Positions 1 to 7,591 of a stretch of DNA of 13,379 bases are shown here, piece by piece. The stretch is taken from positions 1-13,379 of the forward strand of contig JAEZID010000038.1 in assembly GCA_023416195.1 (NCBI GenBank), read 5' to 3'. The stretch is from Pseudomonadota bacterium. Its GTDB lineage: Bacteria; Pseudomonadota; Alphaproteobacteria; Azospirillales; Azospirillaceae. The position numbers and the translations under genes are program-made. The notes beneath the pieces were generated by a model that worked only from the letters and a program-made list of their open reading frames with translations, was not told the DNA's origin and made no database searches. The first letter of the stretch is position 1. Each line of letters begins with the position of its first letter.

Positions 1-24
1 GTCCAAAGCGGACCGAAATCCGCT

Positions 25-2499
25 TTACATCGCCGCCATCTTCGCCGGGGAGGGGGCCGGGGCGATGCGGGGGAAGCGCAGGGTGAAGCGGGTGCCGTCT
101 CCGGGGGGGCTGGACACGGCGATGGTCCCGCGCAGCTTGCCGGTCACCAGATTGTAGGCGATGTGCAGGCCCAGGCCGCTGCCGCCGCTGCCACGGCGCG
201 TCGTGAAGAAGGGATCGAAGATCTTCGGCAGGACGTCGGCCGGGATGCCGACGCCGTCGTCGGCGACCTCCAGCTCCACGAGGTCGGACGGCAGGGCGCG
301 CACGGAAATGACGACGCGGCCGGTCCGTCCGGGCGCGAAGGCGTGGGTCAGCGCGTTGATGATCAGGTTGGTCAGGATCTGCGACAGGGCTCCGGGATAG
401 CCGTCGACCTCCAGCCCGTCCGGGCTCTCCACCTCGATCAGCAGGTTTTCCATGGACTTGTAGGCCGGGCGCAGGCTGCGCAGCAGTTCGCCGATGTAGG
501 TCTTGAGGTCGAAGCGGCGGCGCTCGTCGCTGGACTGGTCCACGGCGACCATCTTGAAGCTCTGCACCAGATCGGCGGCGCGCGTGCTGTTGGACAGGAT
601 CAGCTGCGCCAGCTCCCGCCCGTCCGCCAGGAAGCGCTGGAAGTCGGATTTCCGGATGGCGCCGGCGGCGTGCTTGCCGGCCAGTTCCTCGATGCTGGTG
701 ACCAGCTGCGAGGCGCCGGTCAGCGTGATGCCGATGGGGGTGTTCACCTCGTGCGCCACACCGGCGACGAGCTGGCCGAGCGAGGCCATCTTCTCCGCCT
801 GGATCAGGCTGGCCTGGGTCTCCTTCAGCTCGCGCAGCGCCTGTTCGGCGGCGTCGCGGGAACGGCGCAGCGCCGCCTCGGCCTCCACCTCGCGGGTCAC
901 GTCCACGACGACGGCCTGCACGGCGTATTCGCCCATCCATTCGACGCGGCGCCCGGTCATCTCGATCCACCGCTCGGTCCCGCTGGCGTCGCGGGCGCGC
1001 ATGCGGCGCCGGGGTTGCAGGCTCCCGGTTTCCAGCAGGGTGCGGTTGTTGGACAGCATCTGCGGCCGCTCCTCCTCCGGCACGAAGGCGAGGATGCTGG
1101 GGATGCGCAGAACGTCCTCCACCGTCACCGTCTCCCCGATCATCTGGGCGAAGGAGTCGTTGGCGTAGAGCGGCCGGAAATCGCGGTGGATGGCGATGCC
1201 CTGGATGGAGCCTTCCACCAGATCGCGGAAATGCCGTTCCTTGTCGGCCAGATCGCGCTGGCGGCGGTCGATCTCGTCGATGAAATAGCGGATGGAAGCG
1301 GCGATGTCGGTGATCTCGTCGTCGCCCTCCACCGGCACCGCGGCCGGGGCGGGCGCGGCCGTCCCCGACAGGCGGGCCAGGACGGCGCCGTTCAGCCGCG
1401 TGACGCGCGAGGTCAGGAAACGCCGGAAGAAGACGTAGACCCCGATGGCCAGCAGGACCGAGGCGCCGACGAAGCCCAGCACGGCGCGCGAGCGTTCGTG
1501 GATCATCGCGGCGAGCGCGTCGGTCCGGCGGGTCGATTGCTCGTGCAGGGAGTCGAACAGGGCGCGCGTGGAGCGGTCCACGGACTCCACCAGCACACGG
1601 GACTGGCCGGACAGCGCCTGGGCGCGGTTGCGCGCCTGGAGCCGGGCCGCCGAGCTGTCGAACAGGCCGCCGGGGGCGACCAGGATGCCGGCCAGCCGGT
1701 CGCGCACCTCGGTCATGGCGGTCATGGACGGATCGGGCGCCATGGCGGCGATCCGCCCCAGTTCGGCCAGGGTGCGTTCGGCGGCGCGCTGCTCGCCCTT
1801 CAGCCGGTTCAGGTGGTCGAGCTGGGCCGCCCCCGCCGCGCGGGCCATCAGGGCGCCGGCCTTCACCGCCCAGGCGCCGAGCATACCGCCGGTGTCCGGG
1901 CCGGACAGCCGTTCCAGCGCATCGGCCGTCTGGGCCAGCGCGCGGATGGAATCGGCCTGCCGGTCGGCGGCCACGATCTGGCGGTCGACCTCCGCGTTCA
2001 GGTCGGCGACGGTGGCGGCCAGGATCGACAGGGTGGAGCGCACCCGCTCCAGCAGGCGTGCGTCGTCGCCGTCCTTCCCCCCGTCCTCCTCCCCGTTCTC
2101 CTGGTCGCCGCCGGCCTGAAGCAGCACGTCCATGCGGGCGGCCAGGGTCTGGAGGACGTCCAGTTCGCCGACCACCTCGTCATGCACCGCCCGGCGCTGC
2201 GGCGCGGAGGCGGCCCCGGCCAGCACGGGCAGGCGCGCGACCAGCTTTTGCAGCGACCCGCGCAGCTCCGCCGCCGTGATGACCTCCGGCAGGGTGGTGG
2301 CGGACAGCGACGAGACCTCGCCCCGGAACCGCTGGAAGGAGGAGAGCGACACGCCGCCGATCAGCACGACCAGCAGCGCCATTACCGACAGGCCCAGCGC
2401 GATGCGCAGGACGATGCCGCCCCGCCGCCTTGCGGGAGGCTGAGGGGGTGCGATGCTGTCGGGGGCGTCGGGCGCGGCGCCGGGTGAGGACAGCGGCAT
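25..2499 (-). CDS. Membrane-bound PAS-containing sensor histidine kinase
   Basis: An 824-aa two-component sensor kinase that should autophosphorylate on His and pass the phosphate to an unknown response regulator. Seen in the sequence: a Pro-rich cytoplasmic tail ending in RRR (24-26); TM1 about 29-51; a mostly helical periplasmic region about 52-338; TM2 about 340-358; a HAMP-like linker to about 412; a PAS domain about 422-537; a short coiled coil about 538-572; the H-box GVAHEVNTPIG with H583; the N-box with N715; the G1 box DDGVG at 747-751; an F-box IFDPFFTT; and the G2 box GSGLGL near 775. All kinase motifs are intact and there is no receiver domain, so it is not a hybrid kinase. An acidic Gly/Glu/Asp-rich insert lies in the periplasmic part (131-147). 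It starts 9 nt after the nucleotidase-like gene, so the two are probably co-transcribed. No strong Shine-Dalgarno precedes this ATG, so it may depend on translational coupling. The ligand is unknown. Confidence 0.93.
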   Translation of the reverse strand: MPLSSPGAAPDAPDSIAPPQPPARRRGGIVLRIALGLSVMALLVVLIGGVSLSSFQRFRGEVSSLSATTLPEVITAAELRGSLQKLVARLPVLAGAASAPQRRAVHDEVVGELDVLQTLAARMDVLLQAGGDQENGEEDGGKDGDDARLLERVRSTLSILAATVADLNAEVDRQIVAADRQADSIRALAQTADALERLSGPDTGGMLGAWAVKAGALMARAAGAAQLDHLNRLKGEQRAAERTLAELGRIAAMAPDPSMTAMTEVRDRLAGILVAPGGLFDSSAARLQARNRAQALSGQSRVLVESVDRSTRALFDSLHEQSTRRTDALAAMIHERSRAVLGFVGASVLLAIGVYVFFRRFLTSRVTRLNGAVLARLSGTAAPAPAAVPVEGDDEITDIAASIRYFIDEIDRRQRDLADKERHFRDLVEGSIQGIAIHRDFRPLYANDSFAQMIGETVTVEDVLRIPSILAFVPEEERPQMLSNNRTLLETGSLQPRRRMRARDASGTERWIEMTGRRVEWMGEYAVQAVVVDVTREVEAEAALRRSRDAAEQALRELKETQASLIQAEKMASLGQLVAGVAHEVNTPIGITLTGASQLVTSIEELAGKHAAGAIRKSDFQRFLADGRELAQLILSNSTRAADLVQSFKMVAVDQSSDERRRFDLKTYIGELLRSLRPAYKSMENLLIEVESPDGLEVDGYPGALSQILTNLIINALTHAFAPGRTGRVVISVRALPSDLVELEVADDGVGIPADVLPKIFDPFFTTRRGSGGSGLGLHIAYNLVTGKLRGTIAVSSPPGDGTRFTLRFPRIAPAPSPAKMAAM

Positions 2500-2508
2500 G
2501 GCCGGCCG

Positions 2509-4023
2509 TTACCGCTTCACCGTGAGACGCCCGTCCAGGCGCGGCGCGAAGCCGCCGGCGCGGGCGATGTGGTCGGCGATCAGCTTGGACAGGAAATCGG
2601 CGCCGCGACCGTCCACCAGACGCGGCGCCCCGGCCAGCGCGGCGTAGCCGTCGCCGCCGCCGGCGATGTAGCTGCCGACCGCCAGCCGGTAGCGCGCCGC
2701 CGGGTCCACCGGCTTGCCGGCCACGGTCAGTTCGGTCACGCGCTGGCCGGCGGGCCGGTTCAGGTCGATGACGACGCGGGCGTTGGACAGATGGGGAAAA
2801 CGGCCTTGCAGCTGCTCGACGCCCGAATAGCCGGCCTCCAGCGCCTCGCGCAGGCGCTGTCCGGTGACCTCGACCAGCACGGGGGTGTCGTGGAAGGGGA
2901 TTTCCGTCTGGATGTCGCGCAGGGTCAGGGTGGTGCCGGGCTCGTACAGCCGGTCGCCCCGGATGATGCCGCCGTTGATGAGCGCCACGTCGGCCTCCAT
3001 CGCCGCGCGCAGCGCGTCGGCGATGGCGTTGGCGAAGGCGTTCTCGGCCTCGCGCACCGCTTCGCGGCGGGTGTCCATGGGCGTTTCCAGGCGGCCCAGC
3101 TGCATGCGCAGCAGCCCGTCCAGTCGGGCCATGTAGGTCTTCACCCGGACGGCCGTTTCGGGATCGGGCGTCACCGTGGCGGTGTCGATGGCGCGCACGC
3201 CGGGCGACCAGATGACGCGCACGCGATCGTCCCGGGTCACGCGCTCGATGGCCACGTCGATGGCCAGCGCCCAGGCGGCCTGCGGGTCCACGGTGGCGGT
3301 CAGCGCCTTGCCGTCATACTCCACCCCGATGGCCCGGCCCCGGTCCTGGTAGAGCACGATGTCGGCGATGCCGGCGGCCATGATGTCCCGGTGGGTGTTG
3401 CCGACGTTGCCGGTCATCGCCACGATCAGGTCGGCGCCCTCCGCGCGCAGGGCCGTGGCCGCCTCGCGCAGGGCCGCCACCGGGTCGCGGAACTCCGTCC
3501 GCTTGGCGATGGTGGTGTCGCGCGTCAGCACGGGCGTGGCCGCCAGCACGCCGACGCGGTAGGGGCCGGCGTTCAGCAGCACCGCGCGCTCCACCCCCTC
3601 CAGCGGCTTTCCGGTCGCCTTGTCGGCGGTGTTGGTGGTGACGAAGGGAAAGGCGGCCTCGAAGGCGCGGGCGCTGACGGCGTCGTCGCCGTGTTGGAAA
3701 TCCAGGTTGAGGACGGCCATCGCGTCGACCTCCGCCCGGTTCAGCAGATCGACCATGTGGGCGCCCTGGTCGTAGAAGGACAGCGCCGAGGGCGCCAGCG
3801 TCTGCCCGCCGTGCAGCGCCAGCACGGGGGCGCCGCCCGCGCGTTCCCGGCGGATCAGCCCGGCCAGCCGGGACAGCCCGCCGCGCTCCTGGGTTTCGTC
3901 CAGCTCGCTGGTGCCGTGGGCGTAGAGGATCGTGAAGCGGAACGGCTCGGCGCGCGCCGGCCACGGCGGCAGGAACACCGCCAGGGCCAGAAGGACGAAA
4001 GCGCGCAGGCGGGACGACGGCAT
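2509..4023 (-). CDS. Exported 5'-nucleotidase-family protein with degenerate active site
   Basis: A 504-aa periplasmic protein with the UshA/5'-nucleotidase two-domain architecture. The ATG at 4023 is preferred over the in-frame ATG at 4083 because AAGGA lies 5 nt upstream of it and it opens directly into a Sec signal peptide (hydrophobic core 9-20, cleavage likely after ARA at 23-25). The C-terminal domain (about 325-504) is well conserved: NGGIIRGD at 350-357, EIPFHDTPVLVEVTG at 374-388 and GGGDGY at 455-460. The N-terminal metallophosphoesterase domain is recognisable in outline but its motifs are broken: the family's ND-x-HG reads YA-HG (34-37), GD reads GQ (73-74), GNHEFD reads LNLDFQ (105-110), the SHxG histidine is G205, and GHSH/GHSQ reads YQDRG (225-229). 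UshA ligand assignments are recalled from family knowledge. Hydrolytic activity is therefore doubtful; binding of a nucleotide-like ligand remains possible. It lies immediately upstream of a sensor kinase, which suggests a sensory partner role (inference). Confidence 0.88.
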   Translation of the reverse strand: MPSSRLRAFVLLALAVFLPPWPARAEPFRFTILYAHGTSELDETQERGGLSRLAGLIRRERAGGAPVLALHGGQTLAPSALSFYDQGAHMVDLLNRAEVDAMAVLNLDFQHGDDAVSARAFEAAFPFVTTNTADKATGKPLEGVERAVLLNAGPYRVGVLAATPVLTRDTTIAKRTEFRDPVAALREAATALRAEGADLIVAMTGNVGNTHRDIMAAGIADIVLYQDRGRAIGVEYDGKALTATVDPQAAWALAIDVAIERVTRDDRVRVIWSPGVRAIDTATVTPDPETAVRVKTYMARLDGLLRMQLGRLETPMDTRREAVREAENAFANAIADALRAAMEADVALINGGIIRGDRLYEPGTTLTLRDIQTEIPFHDTPVLVEVTGQRLREALEAGYSGVEQLQGRFPHLSNARVVIDLNRPAGQRVTELTVAGKPVDPAARYRLAVGSYIAGGGDGYAALAGAPRLVDGRGADFLSKLIADHIARAGGFAPRLDGRLTVKR

Positions 4024-4088
4024 GCCGATCCTTGTCTTCAGGGGCGCGGCCTTTCGGCGCGCGCCGGGGGGCGAAGACGGCATTCCCG

Positions 4089-4129
4089 CCTCGCGCGAGG
4101 ATTATGCGCACACATCCGCCTGAGTTGAA
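4089..4129 (-). promoter_or_regulatory. Putative sigma70-type promoter with operator-like palindrome for the nucleotidase/kinase pair
   Basis: Read on the minus strand: TTCAAC (4129-4124), a 17-nt spacer, then CATAAT (4106-4101), which matches the -10 consensus at 5 of 6 positions. The -35 match is poor (3 of 6). Immediately after the -10 box is the perfect 12-bp palindrome CCTCGCGCGAGG (4100-4089), which would cover the transcription start and so sits where a repressor could act. The leader to the ATG at 4023 would be about 70 nt. Palindromes arise easily in such GC-rich DNA, so the operator reading is tentative. Confidence 0.4.
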
Positions 4130-4177
4130 GAGCCGAGCGCAAGCCGAAACGTCGCGGGCGCCGTCGATGGGGCGTCC

Positions 4178-5425
4178 TCAGCGCATGGATTGCCGCAGGT
4201 CGGCGGTCCGCAACGCGGGGAAGCGCCACGCCCAGATGGCGGCCAGCGCCATCGCGCCGACGCCGCCCGCCACCACCGCCGGGACGGCCCCGACCCAGGC
4301 CGCCGCGGTGCCCGATTCGAACTCCCCCAACTGGTTGGAGGCGCCGAGGAACAGCGACGACACCGCGCCAACGCGCCCACGCAGATCGTCGGGGGTGGCC
4401 AGCTGGATCAGGGTCTGGCGGACGAAGACGTTGATCTGGTCGGCCGCCCCCAGCACCACCAGCGCGGCGAAGGACAGGACCGGCTCGGTGGACAGGCCGA
4501 AGACGACGGTCGCCGCGCCGAACAGTGCTATTCCGCCGAGCAGGGCGACACCGGCCTTGCCCGCCACCATCCAGCGGGCGAGCGCCAGCGCCATGACCAG
4601 AGCCCCGATGGCCGGCGCGCTGCGCAGCAGGCCGAGCCCCCAGGGGCCGACGTCCAGCACGTCGCGGGCATAGACCGGCAGCAGCGCGGTCGCCCCGCCC
4701 AGCAGCACGGCGAACATGTCCAGCGACAGAGCGCCCAGGATGGCCGGCCGGCTGCGGATGAAGGACAGTCCGGCGAACAGCGAATCCCAACTCATCGCGC
4801 GGCGGGCCAGCGCGACGGGACGCGGGCGCAGCGCCAGTATGAGCAGAGCCGCGACGGCGTTCAGCGCCGTGGCCGTGCCATACACCGCCGCCGGCCCGGC
4901 GATGTACAGGATGCCGCCCAGCGCCGGGCCGCTGACCATCGCCACCTGCATGGCCGAGGAACTCCAGGCCACGGCGTTGGGCAGATCCTTCGCCTCCACG
5001 ATGGCGGCGATGATCGCCTGGTAGGACGGGCCGGCGAAGGCGCGGGAGACGCCGATGACGAAGACGGCGGCGAAGATGGCGGGGGTGCTGGCCGCCCCGG
5101 ACAGGGTCAGGGCGAACAGCGCGCCGACCGCCACGACCTCGACCGCCAGGGCGGCGGCCAGGATGCGCCGGCGGCAGTGGTTGTCCACGATGTGGCCGGC
5201 GATCAGGGCCAGCAGCAGGGTCGGCAGGAACTGGAACAGCCCGACCAGCCCGAGGTCGAGCGGGTTGCCGGTCAGATCGTAGACGTGCCAGCCGACCGCC
5301 ACCGCCTGCATCTGCCCGGCCAGCCACGCCGCCACCCGCGCGAACCAGTACAGGCGAAAGGAGGAATGGCGCAGAGCGGCGCCGAAGCTGTTTTCCGCCG
5401 GAACGGCGTGGGTGGCGGTGGGCAT
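4178..5425 (-). CDS. MFS exporter, EntS-like (MFS_3 family)
   Basis: A 415-aa inner-membrane transporter of the major facilitator superfamily, resembling the enterobactin-exporter (EntS/MFS_3) branch. It has alternating hydrophobic segments consistent with about 12 TM helices, and a motif A-like loop AGHIVDNHCRRRIL (about 76-89) between TM2 and TM3. The cytoplasmic element TPDDLRGRVGAVSSLF before the last helices is characteristic of this branch. The start is supported by GAGGAG four bases upstream of the ATG. It is divergent from the FAD monooxygenase gene across a 265-bp AT-rich region, and 154 nt separate its stop from the start of the nucleotidase-like gene. The substrate cannot be read from the sequence. 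A siderophore or a small aromatic compound would fit the family, and export of a product of the divergent monooxygenase is a contextual guess only. Confidence 0.9.
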   Translation of the reverse strand: MPTATHAVPAENSFGAALRHSSFRLYWFARVAAWLAGQMQAVAVGWHVYDLTGNPLDLGLVGLFQFLPTLLLALIAGHIVDNHCRRRILAAALAVEVVAVGALFALTLSGAASTPAIFAAVFVIGVSRAFAGPSYQAIIAAIVEAKDLPNAVAWSSSAMQVAMVSGPALGGILYIAGPAAVYGTATALNAVAALLILALRPRPVALARRAMSWDSLFAGLSFIRSRPAILGALSLDMFAVLLGGATALLPVYARDVLDVGPWGLGLLRSAPAIGALVMALALARWMVAGKAGVALLGGIALFGAATVVFGLSTEPVLSFAALVVLGAADQINVFVRQTLIQLATPDDLRGRVGAVSSLFLGASNQLGEFESGTAAAWVGAVPAVVAGGVGAMALAAIWAWRFPALRTADLRQSMR

Positions 5426-5690
5426 GGGGCTCCTCGGGCCGGGGGGCGCCCAGGCCGGGCCATATCCTTTTGTGGGAAAATGGTGGCGTTTAAGGCGCGG
5501 TATGGGGGTATGCGAAAACTAAAGCATCGAATTAATATTATAAAGTTATAAAAATGTCCCGTTTTGGGTGTGATCGGCCGGACGGGGGCGGCGGAACGGC
5601 TTGCCGACCGTTTCGCTGGAAACCACCTCTGGACTGTCCGGGGCCGGCAACACCGGCGGATCATGGGCCGACAGGCCGAGGGGGTGCTCC
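5426..5690. promoter_or_regulatory. Divergent intergenic region with AT-rich island
   Basis: The 265-bp gap between the start codons of the MFS gene (minus) and the monooxygenase gene (plus). Bases 5521-5554 are strikingly AT-rich against a very GC-rich background. They hold the palindrome TAATATTA (5533-5540), a direct repeat TTATAAA (5538-5544 and 5546-5552), a perfect TATAAT on the minus strand (5542-5537) and TATAAA on the plus strand (5539-5544, 5547-5552). I found no convincing -35 hexamer at 16-18 bp from any of these, so no exact promoter is called. Downstream in the plus-strand leader is a small hairpin GCCGG-CAACA-CCGGC (5643-5657). No regulator gene lies beside the region. Confidence 0.55.
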
Positions 5691-7376
5691 ATGCCGCATC
5701 GCAGCCTTCCCCTGCACTACAGCACCCCGCCGGAGCTGCGCGGGGCGTCGCCGGGGCGTCGCCCGGTTGTCATCGTCGGCGGCGGGCCGGTGGGGCTGGC
5801 CGCCGCCATCGACTGCGGGCTGCACGGCATCCCCGTGCTGCTGCTGGACGAGGACGACGCGGTGTCCAGCGGCAGCCGGGCCATCTGCTGGTCCAAGCGC
5901 ACGCTGGAAATCTTCGACCGGCTGGGCGTGGCCGGGCGGATGCTCGCCAAGGGGATCACCTGGAAGGTCGGCAGGCTGTTCCACCGCGACCGGCTGGTCT
6001 ACCGGTTCGACCTGTTGCCGGAAGCCGGGCACAAGATGCCGGCCTTCATCAACCTCCAGCAGTATTTCGTCGAGGAATACCTGATCGAGCGCGCGGCCGA
6101 ACTGCCGAACGTCGAGACGCGCTGGAAAAGCCGCGTCGTCGGCCTGACGGCTGCTCCGGACGGCGTGACGCTGGAGGTCGAGACGCCCGAGGGGCGCTAT
6201 GCGGTGGAGGCCGACTGGGTGCTCGCCTGCGACGGCGCGCGCAGCCCGATCCGCAAGATGATGGGGCTGAGCTTCGAAGGGAAGGTGTTCGAAGACCGCT
6301 TCCTGATCGCCGATGTGCGGATGACCGCCGATTTTCCGACCGAGCGCTGGTTCTGGTTCGATCCGCCCTTCCACCCCGGCCAGAGCGCGCTGCTGCACCG
6401 GCAGGCCGACGACGTCTTCCGCATCGACCTGCAACTGGGCTGGGGCATCGATCCGGAGGAGGAAAAGAAGCCGGAGCGCGTCATCCCCCGCCTGCGCGCC
6501 ATGCTGGGCGAGGCGGCGCGGTTCGACCTGCAATGGGTGTCGGTCTACTGCTTCCAGTGCCGCCGGCTGGAGCGGTTCCGGCACGGGCGCGTGCTGTTCG
6601 TCGGCGACAGCGCCCATCAGGTCAGCCCCTTCGGCGCGCGGGGCGGCAACGGCGGCATCCAGGACGCCGACAATCTGGTGTGGAAGCTGGCGCTGGTCCT
6701 GCGCGGGACGGCGCCGGACACGCTGCTGGATACGTATGACGAGGAGCGCATCCAAGGCGCCGACGAGAACATCCGCAATTCCACCCGCTCCACCGACTTC
6801 ATCACGCCGAAGGGGCCGGGGGCCACGCTGTTCCGCGACGCGGTGCTGGCCCTTGCCGACGACGCGCCTTTCGCGCGGCGGCTGGTCAACAGCGGGCGGC
6901 TGTCGCTGCCCTGCGCGCTGGACGGCTGCGCCTTGCAGACGCCGGACGGTGTGGCGTGGGAAGAAGGCGCCGGGCCGGGCCTGCCGTGCCCCGACGCGCC
7001 GATCCGGGAGCCGAACAGGGCGCCGGGCTGGCTGCTGAACGAACTGGGGCACGACTTCGTGCTGCTGGTCTTCGCCGACAGCCCCGCCGATCTGCCGGAC
7101 CGCGCCGCGCTGGCGGCGCTGCGGCGTCACCCGGCGGGCTTGCGGGAACTGGTGGTGGCGCCCGATGCGGCGTCCTTTGACGGAGACCTCGCGGTGCTGA
7201 CGGACGTAGAGGGGCTGGCGCGGCGGCGCTACGGCGGGCGTCCGGGGTCGGTGCATCTGATCCGCCCCGACCAGCATGTGGCGGCGCGCTGGCCGGCGCT
7301 GGACGAGCGGGCGGTGTGGGCGGCGCTGGACCGCGCCACGGGGCGCGCGGCAGCCCCGGGCAGCGTCGCCGCGTGA
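5691..7376 (+). CDS. Class A FAD-dependent monooxygenase (aromatic hydroxylase type)
   Basis: A 561-aa flavoprotein of the PobA/MhpA/phenol hydroxylase superfamily, expected to use NAD(P)H, FAD and O2 to hydroxylate an aromatic or similar substrate in the cytoplasm. Visible motifs: the dinucleotide-binding sequence VVIVGGGPVGL with G30, G32 and G35; the DG motif ACDGARSPIR at D181-G182; and the GD motif GDSAHQVSPFGARGGNGGIQDADNLVWKLA beginning at G305. The C-terminal part after about residue 420 resembles the thioredoxin-like dimerisation domain of phenol-hydroxylase relatives but has no CxxC. An in-frame ATG at 5601 exists, but the ATG at 5691 is chosen because GAGGGGG lies 6 nt upstream and the Rossmann fold follows at the usual distance. 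The gene is divergent from the MFS exporter. Many relatives are annotated as 3-(3-hydroxyphenyl)propionate hydroxylase, but the sequence alone does not fix the substrate. Confidence 0.9.
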   Translation: MPHRSLPLHYSTPPELRGASPGRRPVVIVGGGPVGLAAAIDCGLHGIPVLLLDEDDAVSSGSRAICWSKRTLEIFDRLGVAGRMLAKGITWKVGRLFHRDRLVYRFDLLPEAGHKMPAFINLQQYFVEEYLIERAAELPNVETRWKSRVVGLTAAPDGVTLEVETPEGRYAVEADWVLACDGARSPIRKMMGLSFEGKVFEDRFLIADVRMTADFPTERWFWFDPPFHPGQSALLHRQADDVFRIDLQLGWGIDPEEEKKPERVIPRLRAMLGEAARFDLQWVSVYCFQCRRLERFRHGRVLFVGDSAHQVSPFGARGGNGGIQDADNLVWKLALVLRGTAPDTLLDTYDEERIQGADENIRNSTRSTDFITPKGPGATLFRDAVLALADDAPFARRLVNSGRLSLPCALDGCALQTPDGVAWEEGAGPGLPCPDAPIREPNRAPGWLLNELGHDFVLLVFADSPADLPDRAALAALRRHPAGLRELVVAPDAASFDGDLAVLTDVEGLARRRYGGRPGSVHLIRPDQHVAARWPALDERAVWAALDRATGRAAAPGSVAA

Positions 7377-7391
7377 GGGCCGCCGCGTGAG
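7367..7391. repeat. 11-bp direct repeat at the monooxygenase stop codon
   Basis: CGCCGCGTGAG occurs at 7367-7377, spanning the stop codon, and again at 7381-7391, a 14-bp offset. The second copy's TGA is out of frame with the gene. It looks like a short slippage duplication; no function is evident. Confidence 0.6.
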
Positions 7392-7428
7392 AGAAGGACA
7401 AATTCACTTCGATATCACAGGAATTTTA

Positions 7429-7446
7429 CGGCGTATGCGTATGCCG
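7429..7446. repeat. Short imperfect inverted repeat downstream of the monooxygenase
   Basis: CGGCGTATGCGTATGCCG can fold with four perfect outer pairs (CGGC/GCCG) and further pairs towards a short loop when G-U wobble is allowed; it also contains the tandem direct repeat GTATGC. It lies 53 nt after the monooxygenase stop, inside the relatively AT-rich gap between two convergent genes. It could be a transcript-end structure or a protein-binding site. Nothing else coding is seen in 7377-7591. Confidence 0.35.
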
Positions 7447-7539
7447 CACCGCACCTATACGCGATTGGTAATACCACTGCTCCGCCGAAAACCCTATTCT
7501 CCGCCTGCCCATTCTCGGGGCGTTTCCTCCCTAGACTTC

Positions 7540-7571
7540 GGGGCCGTGGATTTCTGCGGCCCTTTTTTCTT
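7540..7571 (+). terminator. Rho-independent terminator
   Basis: A perfect stem GGGCCG (7541-7546) and CGGCCC (7557-7562), with a 10-nt loop, is followed at once by six T and then CTT. The orientation fits termination of plus-strand transcription, that is, of the monooxygenase transcript, but it sits 164 nt beyond that gene's stop codon. On the minus strand it would lack a U-tract, so it is not an obvious terminator for bluB. Confidence 0.8.
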
Positions 7572-7591
7572 GCCCATGCGGGGGAGACGGA

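Noticed and set aside
163..2487. Very long open frame on the plus strand antisense to the histidine kinase
   Set aside because: Its translation is low-complexity (Gly/Arg/Gln/Ala/His-rich) with no recognisable domain. The minus-strand kinase explains the DNA completely; GC-rich third positions keep the antisense frame open.
4055..4066. CGGCGCGCGCCG, a second perfect 12-bp palindrome, in the nucleotidase-like gene leader
   Set aside because: It is made only of G and C in a GC-rich leader, so chance is a sufficient explanation; it is less well placed than the palindrome at 4089-4100.
2569..5551. Long plus-strand open frames antisense to the nucleotidase-like gene and the MFS gene
   Set aside because: They show the same compositional artefact: no conserved motifs, and they mirror well-supported genes.
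5661..7277. Long minus-strand open frame antisense to the monooxygenase
   Set aside because: Gln/Arg/His-rich translation without motifs; the plus-strand frame carries all three flavoprotein motifs.
7377..7591. Cobalamin riboswitch near the cob genes
   Set aside because: I looked for a B12-box-like core in all noncoding stretches and saw none. The cob genes have essentially no noncoding leaders in this window.
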